A stretch of 64,000 nt of DNA from Symbiodinium natans (GCA_905221605.1 CAJNDS010000108.1:145001-209000), one strand, 5' to 3'. Counted from the stretch's first letter, positions 1-12,745 are shown. Translations and numbers: made by a program. The notes: generated by a model not told the origin, from the sequence alone.

Positions 1-1365
1 GCTTGAAGCAGAGCTGGCCAAGAAGACAAAGGAAGTGGAAGAAGCATTGAGCAAGGCACAGGGTCAAGCAGAGGCCAATGCAGCTGATGCGGCCCGAGTG
101 CAAGCGCTGGAGGAGAAGCTGAAGGCTGCAGCAGATGGCAACAATGCAGCCAGGGTCGCTCAGCTTGAAGCAGAGCTGGCCAAGAAAGCCGAAGATGTGC
201 AACATGCGCAAGGCAATGATCAGCAATCGAATCTGCAAGAGATAGCTCTGCGGCTCTACAGCGTCGCGTCAGACTTGGCAGCACTAGTGCGGCAACGGTG
301 GAGCTGGGTCACGGTGCAAGTGCGTGAGTATTCGAGGGTTGCCAAAAAGGCAGCAACTGAGAATGTTTCATCTGTTGCCGCCCCCTACCTGCAAGCCGCT
401 GCTTTGTCAACTTTCGGAGCCGCTTATCCAGGCTCATTGGCAGTCGCCTCTGGCATCCTTCTGTTCATGGCTCTTGTTGCCATAAAGATCCTCCGATGTC
501 TTCTATGGCTTCTCTCACAATGCAAGAGCTTTGCAAGAAGACCCAAGCAGGCCTCTCATGCCTCTCCGCCCCTGGCATTCGCGCAAGGCGTGCCCGCGCC
601 GACTCTTCCAAAAATGCCAAAGGACACCGACAGCATTCCATCAATGTATGGCTTGTACCCACCAAAGGAAACCAAGAGGGAGGTGAAGGACGACAAATTC
701 CAAGGCAAGTCAGAGGCGGAGTCTGAATCTCTAGCTCGTATCGAAGGGCGCCTGGATCGACTGGAGCAAGTGTTGACAGCCAAGCTCGACCATCTCTGTG
801 CACGGCAAGGGGCATCTACTTCATCCCCTCGTCCCTCCGTGCCTGCAGTGCCTGCAGTGCCTGCAGTGCCTGCAGTGCCTGCGCCTGCAGTGCCTTCGCC
901 ATGCCCAGCTGACCCCACAATCCCGCCCAGCCGAGTTCCGGCGGCTGGTGGTGTTGCCAAGTCCCCAGCGCTCCAACCTCGTGCCCAGCAAACCCCCAGC
1001 CCGAAGCCTGGCCTGCAGGCACGGCCACCTGTCGCGGCCACAGCCTCGAACGCTGCGGCAGCTGCTCCATGCCCCGCTCCCAAAGTTTCACCACCCACTG
1101 CAGCCACCCCACCCACTGCCGCGCCCACAGCACCCACCGTACCCACTGCACCCGCCGCACGCGTGTCACCCACCCCGCCGCCCACCCCACCACGAACATC
1201 ACCGACTACGCAGACAGCCTCGGCTCGCGTTTCGCCGCCAGCCGCGACCACACGGCCGGTAACCCCGCAGCCCCCAAAGGCTGCAAATGCACCTCCCCCG
1301 ACAAAGGCGGCATTCAAAGCACAGGCAGTAGCAAGTGCAACAAGTGCTGCTGCCGGTCCAGGTCG
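1..1365 (+). CDS. Partial coiled-coil, single-pass membrane protein with Pro/Ala-rich tail
   Basis: The frame is open from base 2, so the exon or gene continues off the left edge. The first ~220 bases encode a heptad-like, Ala/Glu/Lys-rich coiled coil in which the segment LEAELAKK occurs twice (bases 2-26 and 161-185). A strongly hydrophobic stretch at about 435-520 (core GILLFMALVAIKIL) reads as one transmembrane helix. A short charged coil (RIEGRLDRLEQVL) follows, then a Pro/Ala/Thr-rich low-complexity tail from about 830. The formal ORF runs on to 1696, but after about 1365 the sequence becomes T/C-rich and loses coding character. A donor near 1361 (GGTCCAG followed by gtcgcg) is the likely exon end. 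I do not recognise the family; it could be a membrane-anchored scaffold protein. Confidence 0.5.
838..882 (+). repeat. 9-bp coding minisatellite (CCTGCAGTG)n
   Basis: About five perfect copies of CCTGCAGTG encode a run of Pro-Ala-Val in the Pro-rich tail of the preceding membrane protein. The unit is a multiple of three, so copy number can change without breaking the frame. Confidence 0.85.
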
Positions 1366-2778
1366 CGAGGGCTCCCAGCGATGGGCTCAGCACCTATCTG
1401 TCTTGAATCAGTTATACACTTCGTGTTACTTTCGTTCTTTTTTCTTCTCTTCCTTTCGAAAATCTCTCTTCCTTCCTTCTCTGTTCACTTCCTTCCTTGC
1501 CTCGCACCTCTTCGTGTCAAATTTATGCTCCCAGTCGGGACTCCCAGTTCGTGCAAAGTCTCACTTCTGGAGGTGCGGTGACTCGGGCGGTGCCGTCCAG
1601 AGCAGCCCGGGTGGCCCTGGCCTGGGTGTGCGGGGTGCTCGCTCGTCCCCGTTTCCAGCCGAGGCACCGGTAGCTGAAGCGAGAGACATACGGTGATAGA
1701 GCATGATACAGCAAATAAGGTTGTATGTCGATCAGTCCCCATGATGAAACACACGGACGACCAATGCATTCTGAACTTGTCAAGACTTGGATTGCCTGTG
1801 TGACTTGACAGACTCTGTAGGTCAAAATTTGCAGTGACACTAGCGGCAGTAGCGTGACACAACGATAAGTGGACCATGCTTGCAAGGATTTGGAGGGCGA
1901 AGTCTGAGCTGGGGTTGGAAGCCATCTCTCCGTCAGGCGCGTTCAAGAAAAAAGAGATATAGGAGCTGGCTTTCAGAGACTTGCTCCTCTTTCGCATCCT
2001 TTTTGGGGCCCCTGTAAATCCATCTACATCCTATGCTGGCGCAATTCTGCATTGACATGGCCAGAATGCAACACATCTGGTTTTCCAATGCCCTGCAGTG
2101 AAGACTGCTCGAAAATGGCATCCTGGCAGGAGTAGTTGCGGTGAGGGCGGGCCCCCCCATCAGGTTACCAGCAGTTAGTTTGTTCAAGACCAACAGACAT
2201 GCCAATGTGGTGCGCTGCAGTTGCTCACCTGTCAACAAGCCAACAAGCTTAGAGTGTAAAGATCCATTAGGCCCAGAGTTCGCCGGCAGCCCTGACTTGG
2301 CTCAAGGCTTTCTGGGGCTTTAGGAACAACTTTCGGGGAATTCTGGTAGGACCGCCAGAAGGTGCCTGGACCCTTCGGCGCCATATTTTGCACCCAGCTT
2401 CTCAACGAGTCTCAGCATGTCTCAATCCCTTTCAAACTACTTTTGCCAACAGTGCCGTCAATGTACACGAGCTAGCGCCCTGAACATCGAGGACAAGGCC
2501 TGGGAGTTCTTCACTCAGATCGCCTTCTGCAGTAACGGACCGCCTGTGCAAGCGAGGCAACCGCGAGTCCACGAAAATATGGCGTTAGCTTTCAGCTTGG
2601 CGGCCGCCGCTGCCTCGATTCCAAAGCATCCACAAGAAAAAGGTCAAGCCCCGTAGCGTTGGGGGATCCCGCACTTTGCTCTTTGCTCTTAGGTCCGGGA
2701 TCGGCTTCTGAGCTTCTTCGATGGCCGGGGCCCAGCTTGTTTTTTGTCGTTAATTCTCCGTTCTTCCCCCGCGATCAG
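1366..2778. other. No supported gene; probable intron or intergenic DNA
   Basis: A pyrimidine-rich tract lies at about 1425-1510. A short ORF at 2417-2656 starts with ATG but has no recognisable domain and no convincing splice context. I see nothing else that can be supported. Confidence 0.5.
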
Positions 2779-3113
2779 GCGCCGAAAACGCGGCCGAGAA
2801 CCCAGACCCTCTCCTGGACGTCGTGCACCAGTACCCAGAAGAGGCCGCGTGGTTCATCAAGGCACGTGCCTATAGTGCGAGAGCACGGTATCGAGAGTCG
2901 ACAGGTCTCTCTCTCTCTCTCTCTTCTCTCTCTCTTTTCGTCTCTCTCTTTTGTTTCTCTCTTGACTCTCTCTCTCTCTCTATCATTCATATTCCCCTCA
3001 AAGCCCTGAAGGTGGTGATGTTCTTCGGCAGCATCTCCGGCGTGATCATCTCCATCCCTTGCGGGCTTTTTCTCACCCTGCGCGCGGCCCAGATTGCGAG
3101 AGATAAAGGGTGA
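2779..3113 (+). CDS. Last two exons of a tail-anchored small membrane protein
   Basis: The first exon (2779-2865) follows an AG and encodes an acidic segment ending near EEAAWFIK. The second (3004-3113) encodes a hydrophobic helix (core VVMFFGSISGVIISIPCGLF) followed by a short basic tail and a TGA at 3111-3113. The two join in frame through a GT-AG intron that contains a CT microsatellite. A single C-terminal helix with a few trailing charged residues is typical of tail-anchored or single-pass proteins. Upstream exons were not found and the family is not recognised. Confidence 0.5.
2903..2987. repeat. (CT)n microsatellite in an intron
   Basis: An interrupted CT repeat lies between the two exons of the tail-anchored protein. 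Similar intronic CT tracts recur at about 12980-13110, 37990-38045, 38630-38672 and 62285-62305, probably serving as polypyrimidine tracts. Confidence 0.9.
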
Positions 3114-4319
3114 GGAGCCATGAGAATGCCGGCAACCACATCGTGCCGGAAAGGTACTGGGCGCCTTGCGGCCTGTGCAACCGGCCCTTAAGGCGGACGA
3201 TTCGGTCTGCGTGTTCAGGTTCTGCGCGGTTGCTTGGGGTCCTGTTCGTGGAGTACTTAGACTTTCGACCAGGTATTGGATCCTGGTGCATTGCGTCCTG
3301 CAGCTCCTTCAGGCTGGAAGAGTCAAGACTTCCACATCATAAGTTGCCCGCAGCGACGATCAGCTTGGGTTCTTCACTTTTTTCAGATAGGCGGTCGATG
3401 AAACAGAACACATGATTTGGGCAGCCAGCGTCGCAATAATTAATGAGGCAGCTGCGCGGGCAGCGCAGGGTGTTTGGTCGGCATATCGGTATAGATTTTT
3501 GAGTTGGGGTCGAGCCGCTTCGTTGCGCTGTGGCACGGCAGCGATCTGCAGCGCTCGGGTAGCTTTCTCCCCAACATAACGAACTGCTTGGCTCTCATTG
3601 ACGCTCTGGGTGGTCGGGGAACGCGTGTGGTCGGTGTTCCGGTATGTTGGGGTCGTACCATGAAGGCGGACATTGTCCCGGTCCAGGTGTTTGCCCAGTG
3701 TCCCGTCGGGCATGGCCCCTCACATCAGGTGTCGCCGGTGCCGAGGGTAATCTGCCTTTGGTTTTTGGCTCTTGAAGCAGAAAGATGAAAACACCATGCG
3801 GGCTGCCTCGCCCATCTTGAAGGGTCTTTTTGCGTCAGGTCGAAGCTTGTGGAAGCTTAAGGATGTAGAGTGGCCAGGGTACAGACAACGTGGTGGGTCG
3901 CACGTGAGCGAAGATCATGCGCAGGGGTGCCGAAGCATGAAAACCATGAGCGCAGAACTCCAAAAAAACGGGGTACATCAACCCGTTACTTTGCTGATTG
4001 CTGTGCCCTTGTTTGCAGTGCCCCCAGAAACTGGCAAGGACGCTCTGCATCTTTTCTGTTGAGCCGTGTTCGCAAATTGCTGACGGCTGCGTGCCGACCA
4101 CTGTTAAACCAGTATGATATTCTTGTTATGTGCAGTATAATACTACATCTTTATAGCCTCATATTGCGAGATTCGTATATCATCATCATAAGATGGTGCT
4201 GGGTTTCGCGCGAAGCCCCCGGATGCCAAGAGAAGTGCCTTGAGGGCGCCTTAAAGCTTCAGACAGGCAGACACAAGGTAGGAAAACCACGAAAGTGCCG
4301 GGCTCCCGGGATGCAAGAT
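3114..4319. other. No supported gene
   Basis: Downstream of the stop codon at 3113. Several short ORFs exist on both strands, but none shows a domain, codon pattern or consistent splice frame. Confidence 0.5.
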
Positions 4320-4735
4320 AGTAGTACATGTTCTATATTCTTAAATAGTGCCTTCGTATGTTTATGTAATATATATATATGTATATATGTATATATATAT
4401 ATGATAGTAGTATTGTTGTAGAAACTGATTTAAGTATTTAGGTTCTTAAATGTATTTGAATATTTGTGCCTAAATTCGATTTCTTTCGATTAGTTTTACT
4501 GAAGTTGAATCAATATTTTTCTCATTTGTTTGCAATTCATTTGACTGGTCTTCATTATTTGTCATTATTGTTGTTAAATTAGTTTTGATTGCTTTGAAGT
4601 AATTTGAAATATTTTTAAAGTTTCATTTTCTTAATTCCACTTTAATTAGTCTTGACCAATTTTAATGAGTTTTAATTCATCTTTAATGAATGTTTACAAA
4701 ATTTAACGAACTACGTTGGCTGTTTATACTGAGGC
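4320..4735. other. AT-rich island with TA microsatellite
   Basis: Base composition drops abruptly to mostly A/T, in contrast to the roughly balanced or GC-rich flanks. It begins with a TA-type microsatellite (about 4369-4403) and continues as T-rich unique sequence to about 4735. No coding potential. It may be an inserted sequence of different origin or a decayed element; no terminal repeats were found. Confidence 0.7.
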
Positions 4736-7700
4736 TAAATGCCACCGTGCCTTGCGCATTGACAGGCACCGGTGCGGCTCGTCTTCTTCTTGCGCCTGTG
4801 CCACATCCAGCGCCTCAACGGCAACATCCAGGATGCACAAAGGGCTGGCAAAGGGAGGGAGTAAGCCACAAACACGGTTTGAGGGCCATCACTAGCAAAA
4901 CTTACAAAGGCATGCTCACATTACATGGGTAAGGTGCTTGTCCCCTGCTCCCTTGAAATTTTGGCCGGCAGAAGAACAACAACAAAGTTAGGCGAAGGCT
5001 CTCATAATAGTTCATTCTTCCAGCCCTTCGTATGTGCAATTGATTTTCTCCATCTGCGGCTTCTGGAGAGGAGTGCGTGCGCCACCTGACCCACAGCGCG
5101 GCATGGAGGACTAGCAAGGCGGCTTTAAGACGCGAAGCCTCCACTGAGTCAAGTGTTTTGCCCTGGAACAAAACCGCCCTGTTGGCACATCCATGTTTGA
5201 GTCTTTGGGGCTGGGCAGAATTGTCAGGTTAAAAAGCCCAAGCCTTGTTCTCAAGAGAAGCCGGGAGCTTCCAAAAGCTTTCTCCTAGACAGTCCGAGGT
5301 CTAGATACGGACGAGTTGCAAACCGCGGAATTCAGCACCAGGGCGGAATGTGACAACATAACTGGAACTTGTCAATGTTGTTGACGCGATGCGGGCATGT
5401 TCTGTCGAATGCAGGTGGTCTCCATCATTACTTACGGTTGGTTTATCCTTGGCGTGGCCGTGCACTCGGGCACAGAGAGCCGCAGACACTTGCAAAGCAG
5501 CCCTGCCAAATGGGCCGAATGATGCCGAATGTCAAGGTCTGGCTGCTGAATTCCACCTACTGCAAGCCATGCCCGGGGCTGTACAGGCCAGCAACGCAGC
5601 TGCTTGCAGGATGACAGTGTCAGTCAGTGCTGTGGGGTTGAAGTGCTGGTTACCTGGTTGGGCCAATTTGTAATCCACTCAGTTGTGCTCGATTGTAGCT
5701 TCGGGCCTTGCGCGGGTTTGCATGTTCTTGCACTCATGCCTTTTAGTATAATATACGGTCCCGAGGCTGTCCCTGGCCGTGATCTTCGCTGCAGTGGCGA
5801 GGCGGCGAGGGCAGCCAGGGCATGCCAAGCACAGTGATATTTTAGCCACATGTGCCACCACAGAGCGCGCCACTTTCTGGCCGAGTCCTCTTTCTCGCCT
5901 GTTCACCAAGAGGCTTCTGATGACCCTCATCGTCTTCTACCACTCCTTTCCTCCACGGTTCCAGGGCCAGCAGCCGCCCCCAAAACCGCGAGGCTGGGAC
6001 CCTTCAACCCAGGTTGCTGCTTCTGCTAAATAATCAAATGTTCTTGTCTTAAAAAGAATATATAGACATCTATACATATATATATATATATGCAGTTTTT
6101 GTTTTTCATGTTTTCGACCTGAGGTGCCAACCAAGAGCTCATCGACTCCATGCCATTGATTGTGCCGGGGCCCCCGCACACAGGATGTCACAAACCTCGC
6201 ACGCGCAGGTCAAACAAAATCTGCCGATTCCAGCATATCCCAGCAATCTGCCAAATCACTTCCTTAAACGGACTGCTGCCCAACGCCGAGCTTTTGCCTG
6301 GGAGCTCTTGGCAACCTCCGAAACTTAGAAATAAAGCGTCAATGTTCCGAGCGTCGTGTCGAACATGTGAGCCCTGCATGCACGGCGCAAAATCCGCCCG
6401 CTCTGAGCCGCACCCTACAGGATATCTAGCAGTGGCGCCTTTTTGCGACATGGGCTTTGAAATTTGGAACAAAGCAAACCTGTGGTCCTTGCGCCAACAC
6501 CCTTCCGCGACAAGCCATACCTTAAAAGGAGGTCTCCAGCGGCGAGACCGCATCATGCGCATGAAAAAAGGGGGCACGACGTACGTACGTAACAGAGTGG
6601 GGGTGGACGGGATATGCTACATGCCCCTTTTTTTCTGCATAGCCATGTCTATCTACCCAGTAATATATTCACATAATGCATGCATGGATGGGTTGCAGCT
6701 GTGTGCTGCACTGAAGGAAGTTGAAGTGTTGCTTCGGAAGCACCTTCTCCTCGGCCGCACCGACGCCGGTGAAGCCCCAATTCCTGTTAAGCTTAAGCTC
6801 TTCTGCAACCCCTGGCACTCCGGGACCTGAACACAAGTGTCCCCTGCATGCTCCTGCCACGGTTTTCGCGACCCTGAGTGGTTGGCGCGAGCCCGCGCCG
6901 AGCGCGGACAGCAACCTTTAGCCCTTCCTACTTCGTAGTGTTGGAACAACGTAGGAAGCCCACAAGCAGTGAAGGAAAACGCAACTTGAAGGTTCAACGA
7001 AGTGTTGAAAGGTGTGTGCATTGAGGGGTGCACCTCAGAAACCAATTGTATAGATTGCTGTGGTACTGTCCGATGAGGTGAGAATGTCAATGACTGATCC
7101 GACTGACACTCTGTCTTGGGAAACTCCGATGCCTCGAAATAGTCTTGGCGCACTTCTTGGGGACTTAGCCAGACTCTCCAAGAAAGTCGTGCGCCCACAA
7201 CCTCCCCCAACAATCTCTTTTAATGTTTTGGCCCTGTCCTTCCACTTGCGATTCCTGGACAGCTCTCTTGAGACGTGAAGCCTTCATTGCCCGCTCAGCA
7301 CCCGGAACGGGTAGCTTAACGAATTGGGCCTCAAGCGCCTTTCATCTTCATTACTTATTCAGCCAAGGTACTCGCCTGAAGTGCGTGGCGAAGGCCCGGA
7401 GACAAGCTGCGCCGTGCACGCGGCCCAGAAGGAGTCGTAAAACATTATGACTTGCAATGATGACTACATAATACTACATAGACATCTTCGTGTCTGGATT
7501 TGCATGAGCCATCATGAGCCTCTCCTTTCTATCCCCTTCCTTTGGTGTTGGCTCTTGGAGTCGCTACGTTTTGCTTGCGATGTTTCGTTCATTTCGCAAA
7601 GCCATAAAAGAAGTAGAGAAGAAACTTGAATCGACGATCATCTGTGGGTTTTGGCGCCAATCATTTCTAGTTGTTCGAAAAAATTGGGTTCTGCAAGACA

Positions 7701-8248
7701 CAAGTTTTTGGCCTTGCATTTCGCAGCAACAATTCGGCTTTTGAAGGGTGTTCCAACCTCCTCTAGTTTATTGTCTGCATCACACACTCGAGGATAACGT
7801 AATGTCACCATTGTTGGTTTCAATAAATATACAGGCTTTGACTCCGTGAGTCAATTTTGGTGCAGTATCTGAATATCGTGCATCCAGACCAGGCGATAAC
7901 AGGGTCTCGAGGTGAGATGGGTGCTGCGGTTGGACTGGCCTCTAAGCCGCTCAAAAACCCCAACTAATAAGATGAGAATATAAGGAACAAGGTGACCACG
8001 TGAATTTCATGTTCTCAATGGGGTCTTTTTCCATACAGCGGCTGCAAGGTTAGGAAACGTACCAAGGCAAGGCAGCAAAAATTCCGTGACAGGGAAGTTA
8101 CGTCCAGCATGAGCGGTGTACTGACTTCCTCACTGTCACTACCCTCGTCTCTCAGAAATTTCTTCACTGCATCTTCTTCTTTTGTAGAATCGGACCCTGT
8201 GACGAACCTGCACACAACCCAAGCACTCTTGCCTCTTTGAGTGCTCAG
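4736..8248. other. Long stretch without a recognised gene
   Basis: A coding-like segment lies at about 5470-5610 on + (Ala/Gln-rich, reading AADTCKAALPNGPNDAECQ), but neither end could be anchored. A TA microsatellite is at 6074-6093. The first cysteine exon of the RING protein at 8249 must lie somewhere here, but I could not place it. Confidence 0.4.
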
Positions 8249-8860
8249 GTGTTTAAGTGATTTTGACAGAGACGCTGTGCTGCGACGATTGCCTTGTGGC
8301 CACAGCTTTCACAGGCCTGGGCCGCAGTTTGGCCTCGAACTGCAAGATCTTGCCTGTGATGATCGTGATGTGATCGCAGACGTCTTGCCTTGCAACAGGG
8401 GCTGCATTGACAAGTGGCTGAAAAGAAACAAAGCCAGAGCCCTAGCTCCACACGTTGGATGCGAACGGCGAAGGGTACAATGTGGCATGCGACGTGAACA
8501 TGCGAGGTCTGCCCTCTGTGCCTTCAGGACATTGAGGTCATCAGTGGGTTGGTTGCGATGAAGGGAGGCCTGTCGCCAGTTGCTGGGTTGATGACAGGTT
8601 CCACAGCCGTCGCCGAAGGGCCGCTGGGGAGCCAAGGACAAGACCAGCTAAGACCAGGCGCGACAAGCACAGACAGGAGGAGGTCCGATTCTGAAAACAC
8701 CTCGCTTTGGAATTGCCAGGCTTGGCTCGGCGCGCTTAGCCATAGGCCAGGTGCCACTGCTAGTGATCGAATTGCCGTTTCCAAGGGATGCAGAGAAGGG
8801 CTTCAAGCACGTCCTTGCAAGGCTACGCGCTCGCATTCTAGGGCCGAGTGCTGGCACTGA
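8249..8860 (+). CDS. RING-H2 finger protein, probable E3 ubiquitin ligase (C-terminal part)
   Basis: Three exons join in frame. 8249-8314 encodes CLSDFDRDAVLRRLPCGHSF plus H. 8399-8432 encodes RGCIDKWLKRNK. 8507 onward begins VCPLCLQDIEVISGL. Together they supply seven of the eight metal ligands of a C3H2C3 RING (RING-H2): second Cys, Cys-x-His, His-x2-Cys and Cys-x2-Cys. The first Cys must lie in an upstream exon that I could not find. Both introns (8315-8398 and 8433-8506) are GC-AG and both downstream exons begin with G. After the finger the frame stays open with a Ser/Arg/Gly-rich tail to a stop at about 8860, unless another donor intervenes. RING-H2 proteins recruit E2 enzymes and transfer ubiquitin. 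Many are membrane-anchored, but no membrane segment is visible here. Confidence 0.88.
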
Positions 8861-9713
8861 CGGCGGCAATTTTAAAGAAACCGACGCGAATTCGCCAATG
8901 GGTCTCGTGCTGCCAGGCGCAAGCTGCGCCCGAGAGACACTACTCATGGGGTCACTAGGGCCTACTAGGGTGCTACTAGGGTGCACAGGAGTCCGTTGGA
9001 CTCTCAGCACTTGCAGGCGCTTACTAGACAGTGGTAGCCCCGCGCATGGCAGCCGCTGCTCAAGTTCAAGGTAGTCAGATGAGTCAGATGTGCTCCCGGA
9101 AGAGTTCAGGAAGTTTGAACCCATGTCCGAGACGCCCCTGGGCAGGGCCGTTTAGGGATGCTTAGGGCATCAGTTAGGATCTTGTGTATCGATGTAGCGC
9201 AACACGCGCGATGCCTGAGTGTTCAAGTGGGTCCCGCATGTAGGCACTTTGTTCCGATGCCCAGCACACCGAAGCCTCGGAGCTTCTTGTAGAAGGGGTC
9301 CGAAAGAGAAGTGGGGTGAGGTATGGTACCCCACGATCTCGAAGACCTCGGCACTGCAAACGCAGATCGAAAAAAAAACACAAGGGACCCAGCACATCAT
9401 TTCGGCCGTCCCTTTGAATCCAAGCCCGCTCGGCAAGACTCGTTCGTGTCTCTGAGCTCCCAGCGTGGGCAAGGGGCAATTCCTGCCCGGGCGGTCCATG
9501 ATGGGGCAACCCTCCTGCGCCCATGGTGGTTTGGCTTCATTCTGGCCCCATGCAGACCTGCATCACCATGTCACAGCTGACAGCCCTTTGGTTCCCAAGG
9601 ACCTGAGCTTCGCTGCTCGGCGCTGAGCGCTTGTGGGCCGACAAGTTCGGGTATGCTGCGTCAACGCTTGGCACGTCTCTAGTTTCAGGTGATGTTTCTC
9701 TCTTGTCTGTGAG

Positions 9714-11810
9714 GCCAAGCACGCGGAGGCCGAATGGGATGATGACGGGCGAGAAGAACCAAGCGGAACCCCTGTGGCCAGTGCGGCCGGGGCCGGCAAC
9801 TCGCCGCCAGCACCAAGCAAAACAGCATTCACAGGCCGGCTTTTTTTGGTCTGGTTGTTATTTCCTTTCTTGCCCTGATAATGAAGCGCAGTAGTATCGT
9901 GTTGCGCCTGCTGCAGCGAAGATCTGTGACATTGTGAGTATGCTGTGTCGGTTTCTGTTGCCTTTACTGCAGGTTCGCGGCCGCCTTCCAAGATCCATAG
10001 CAATCCGGGAACAAGGCCCCGCCTGGTTCGAACGACTCGTGCAGAGGGGCAAAGTGACCGGATTGAAGTTGAAAAAGTCAGACGGGGCATGGGTGGCCTT
10101 CCTCAGGTATTTCGTCATCAAGAGCAGCAGCCACAAGAACCTTGCACGGGGCACAAAAACCAGACTTCCATTCAGAAAGGAGGTTGATACGGGGACGTGC
10201 GGCGTTCGTCTCACTGCCCCTTTAAGGTCCTCTCCATCGAGCACAAGGCGCCTTCGTTAGCGAGGTTCTCGCTTCGAGCGAAATCCTTTGCATCTTCTAG
10301 CCTTCCCCTCTCCTCTCCTGACATTTTCGGCATTCCACACCTCCCTTACCTTTATTTAATCTTTGAGAAGGTGTGGGCCACCCCGTCGCGGCAGAACCAA
10401 GAGAAGCTGAACGAGGCCTTCCGAACCGCGCCCCACGTGATCCTCCTCTTCTCTGTCAACGGTGCGAGCCCTGGCCACAACGGGCAGCAGTATGCGTTTG
10501 TTTATTTTGGCAAGAAAGAACTCAGCACTCTACCTGGGACTTTGCAAATCTTTGAGGCACACGAAGCGACCATGAGTCCCAGAGCGCAGCCCCCCCCCCC
10601 CCCCCACACTCACCTGGGCCCTGCGCGTTGGTTCGTTTCAAGCAGGGCCACGGATTTAAGAAAGGCCGGAGCGTTGGGCACACGAAAGTACTTGTACCGC
10701 GAAGCATACCTTGCGTAAGTAAGCCGTAACCTCACTCTCTCGGCTGGGCTTGCTCAATCAACAACAGCCACGAAGCCTGCAGCAATGCAGGCAGCGAGTG
10801 GAAAGAGCATGGTTGCCCGAAACATGTGAACTTTCTCGACGTCCGCAAGAGGCCAACACGGCCTGAGACCTGACGATTTTGTACGTTGCGCCATGAAACG
10901 CCGGATGTTGCTGCAGTGGCCTCTTGTCCTCTAGACCAAGAGGCAGAAGCACGCATTTTGAGGTGGCAAGCTCTCTAGCAGATGAAGATCCTATACATCC
11001 TCGTAATTCAACAACTTACATCTGGTCGGGCCTGCTCTGGTCTGGCCGGTTTTGTGTGTTCATGTTTCCTTGCCTGTTGAAAGATGCTGAAAGGTTCCGG
11101 CTGCTTCCAGGCGTGCGCCTCGATCTATCCATTGTTTACGTTGCTTCGCGGAAGAGCCTGTGATCTGCAGGGCTACGCCAAGATGCTGGGCCCTGCCACT
11201 CCAATGAAGGGGAAGTTGACCATTCGAATGTCTGTCTGTTTTTGTTTCCGGCCCATTCTGTTTGGCTCCCGGGCCTATTCTCTCCCAGGTGGGCCAGGTA
11301 TCCACCCACGTCTTCGAGGGCTTCGGGCGCAGCTTCGAGGCGAGACGACGTCCACACACCAGAGGCATGCATGTTGCTGCCCTTGCCCCGAGCACGAGGT
11401 GCGATGGCTGCGTTTGGACGACTTGGACTTCTCCGAGGCAGAATAGAGGTAGACGAGGGCAGAACAAGGGAAAGATGATGTTGGCCTTGTTGAGGTCACG
11501 GATATCCTGAACCCTTGGAACGAGAACCGCTCAGCCGGGGCGCCCCAAAACAAAACCTCACAGCTCTCTTCTTCTCGTCTCTTTTTCCTTTCGCTTTTCT
11601 TCATCGTTCAAACGCTCTGTTCATACACGGCACATGCAACCCCCGCCCCCCCCCCCCCCCCCCCTTCGTTCCCCCGGTGTCTGAGGTCAAGGTCTCCAGA
11701 GATGGCCAGGCCTCGTAGATTGTTGGGGCCCGTCCTTTGTGTTCAAGATTCTAGAGTTCTATGACCAGGAGCTGCCGAACGCCGTTGGTCGCCAGGTCTG
11801 CGAGCTCGTG
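9714..11810 (+). CDS. YTH-domain protein (m6A RNA reader, YTHDC1-like)
   Basis: The YTH domain is rebuilt from ten short exons: 10107-10143 (YFVIKSSSHKNL), 10227-10247 (VLSIEHK), 10371-10461 (VWATPSRQN..ILLFSVN), 11094-11110 (GSGCFQ), 11171-11194 (GYAKMLGP), 11289-11339, 11399-11437 (VRWLRLDDLDFSE), 11495-11533 (VTDILNPWNENRS), 11686-11709 (VKVSRDGQ) and 11769-11810 (ELPNAVGRQVCELV). Order and spacing match the family, and the segment from NPWNE to DGQEL resembles the YTHDC1 branch. Two exons at 9714-9834 and 9973 on encode an acidic/Gly/Ala linker upstream. All introns but one are GC-AG; the exception (10462-11093) is GT-AG. The first aromatic-cage Trp (VWATP) is present. The middle cage Trp was not located in the visible exons. 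How the 9973 exon joins 10107 is unresolved. YTH proteins bind N6-methyladenosine in RNA, usually in nucleus or cytoplasm. Confidence 0.9.
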
Positions 11811-12494
11811 GCAACCTCAATCAAACATCCGAATGGTTCTGAATGAGCGCAACTAGGCCCAACACTCCTAGCTCTTAGAGACACCCTTGAATGCGATGAA
11901 TGCAGAGGACGGTGTCCACCGCATTCTGCATATGGCTTGCGATTGGGTCGAAATGTTAACGTAAAGCAACCCATGAATCGAATTAAAAAAAGAGGATGCC
12001 CTTTCTACCCTGATGGGAATACGTAGAGGAGAAAGACCCCCTTATGAAAGCAGCGATGGGCCAAGCAATAGCCTTTGCAGACCTTCAGTTTGCCAGCCGC
12101 ATTCACCTTCTTTGAAGCCCCAATCTGAACGCATTGCTTCATGGAGCGGGTAGACTCATCATATTGCGAGCCAGGTGGCTTCTGAACCGCAATACTACCT
12201 GTATGCTGATGGGTACTGTATCAGGACTTCAGGCTAACATGTTGAGTTGACGTGTTCAGCAGACGTTAGGTCGACCACCGCGTCTTCACGGCCGAGCCAG
12301 CAGGCGCCGGCACAAGTCAAAGCACAAGTGCTTTACAATATGCAGTGTTTTCTTGCTATTGCTGTGAATCGAACTGTGTGGTGCGATGTGATGTTTCTTG
12401 TTCCTTTGCATCCGAGGCTACATCGACGATAGCCAAGAGGCCAACAATCTCTCATGCATCGCAGCAATGAGAAACCACTGAGCATGTGTCACAG

Positions 12495-12745
12495 GTGGAG
12501 ACAGCTACATCCCCCGCGCCTGCCTCCGCTGCTCCCACGCCTGTCCATGCCCCTGCCCCGCCCGCCCCCAGTCCAACTCCACCTCCACACTCCCCACATG
12601 CTCCACACCTTCCCCCGCACCTTGCCCCACACCCGGCCCCACACCCGGCTCCACACCCTGCCCCACACCCCGCCCACCCTGGTCTCCGACACCTTGCAGC
12701 ACCCATGCCCCATCCTTGGGGTCCCGCGCCGCACGCGTGGTGGCC
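12495..12745 (+). CDS. Pro/Ala/His-rich low-complexity exon, possible tail of the YTH protein
   Basis: An acceptor (tcacag, then GTGGAG) opens a frame that encodes VETATSPAPASAAPTP and then a His-Pro-Ala repeat (APHP units). It reads in the same direction as the YTH exons and lies 0.7 kb downstream. Disordered Pro-rich tails are common in YTH proteins, but the link is inferred from proximity only. The donor could not be fixed. Confidence 0.4.

Noticed and set aside
556-1317. Minus-strand 253-codon ORF
   Set aside because: Gly/Ala/Val-rich mirror image of the Pro/Ala-rich + exon; no start context or domain.
2292-2302. Relic of the dinoflagellate spliced leader (TTGGCTCAAG)
   Set aside because: Only about ten bases match, the rest of the leader is absent, and no gene start follows.
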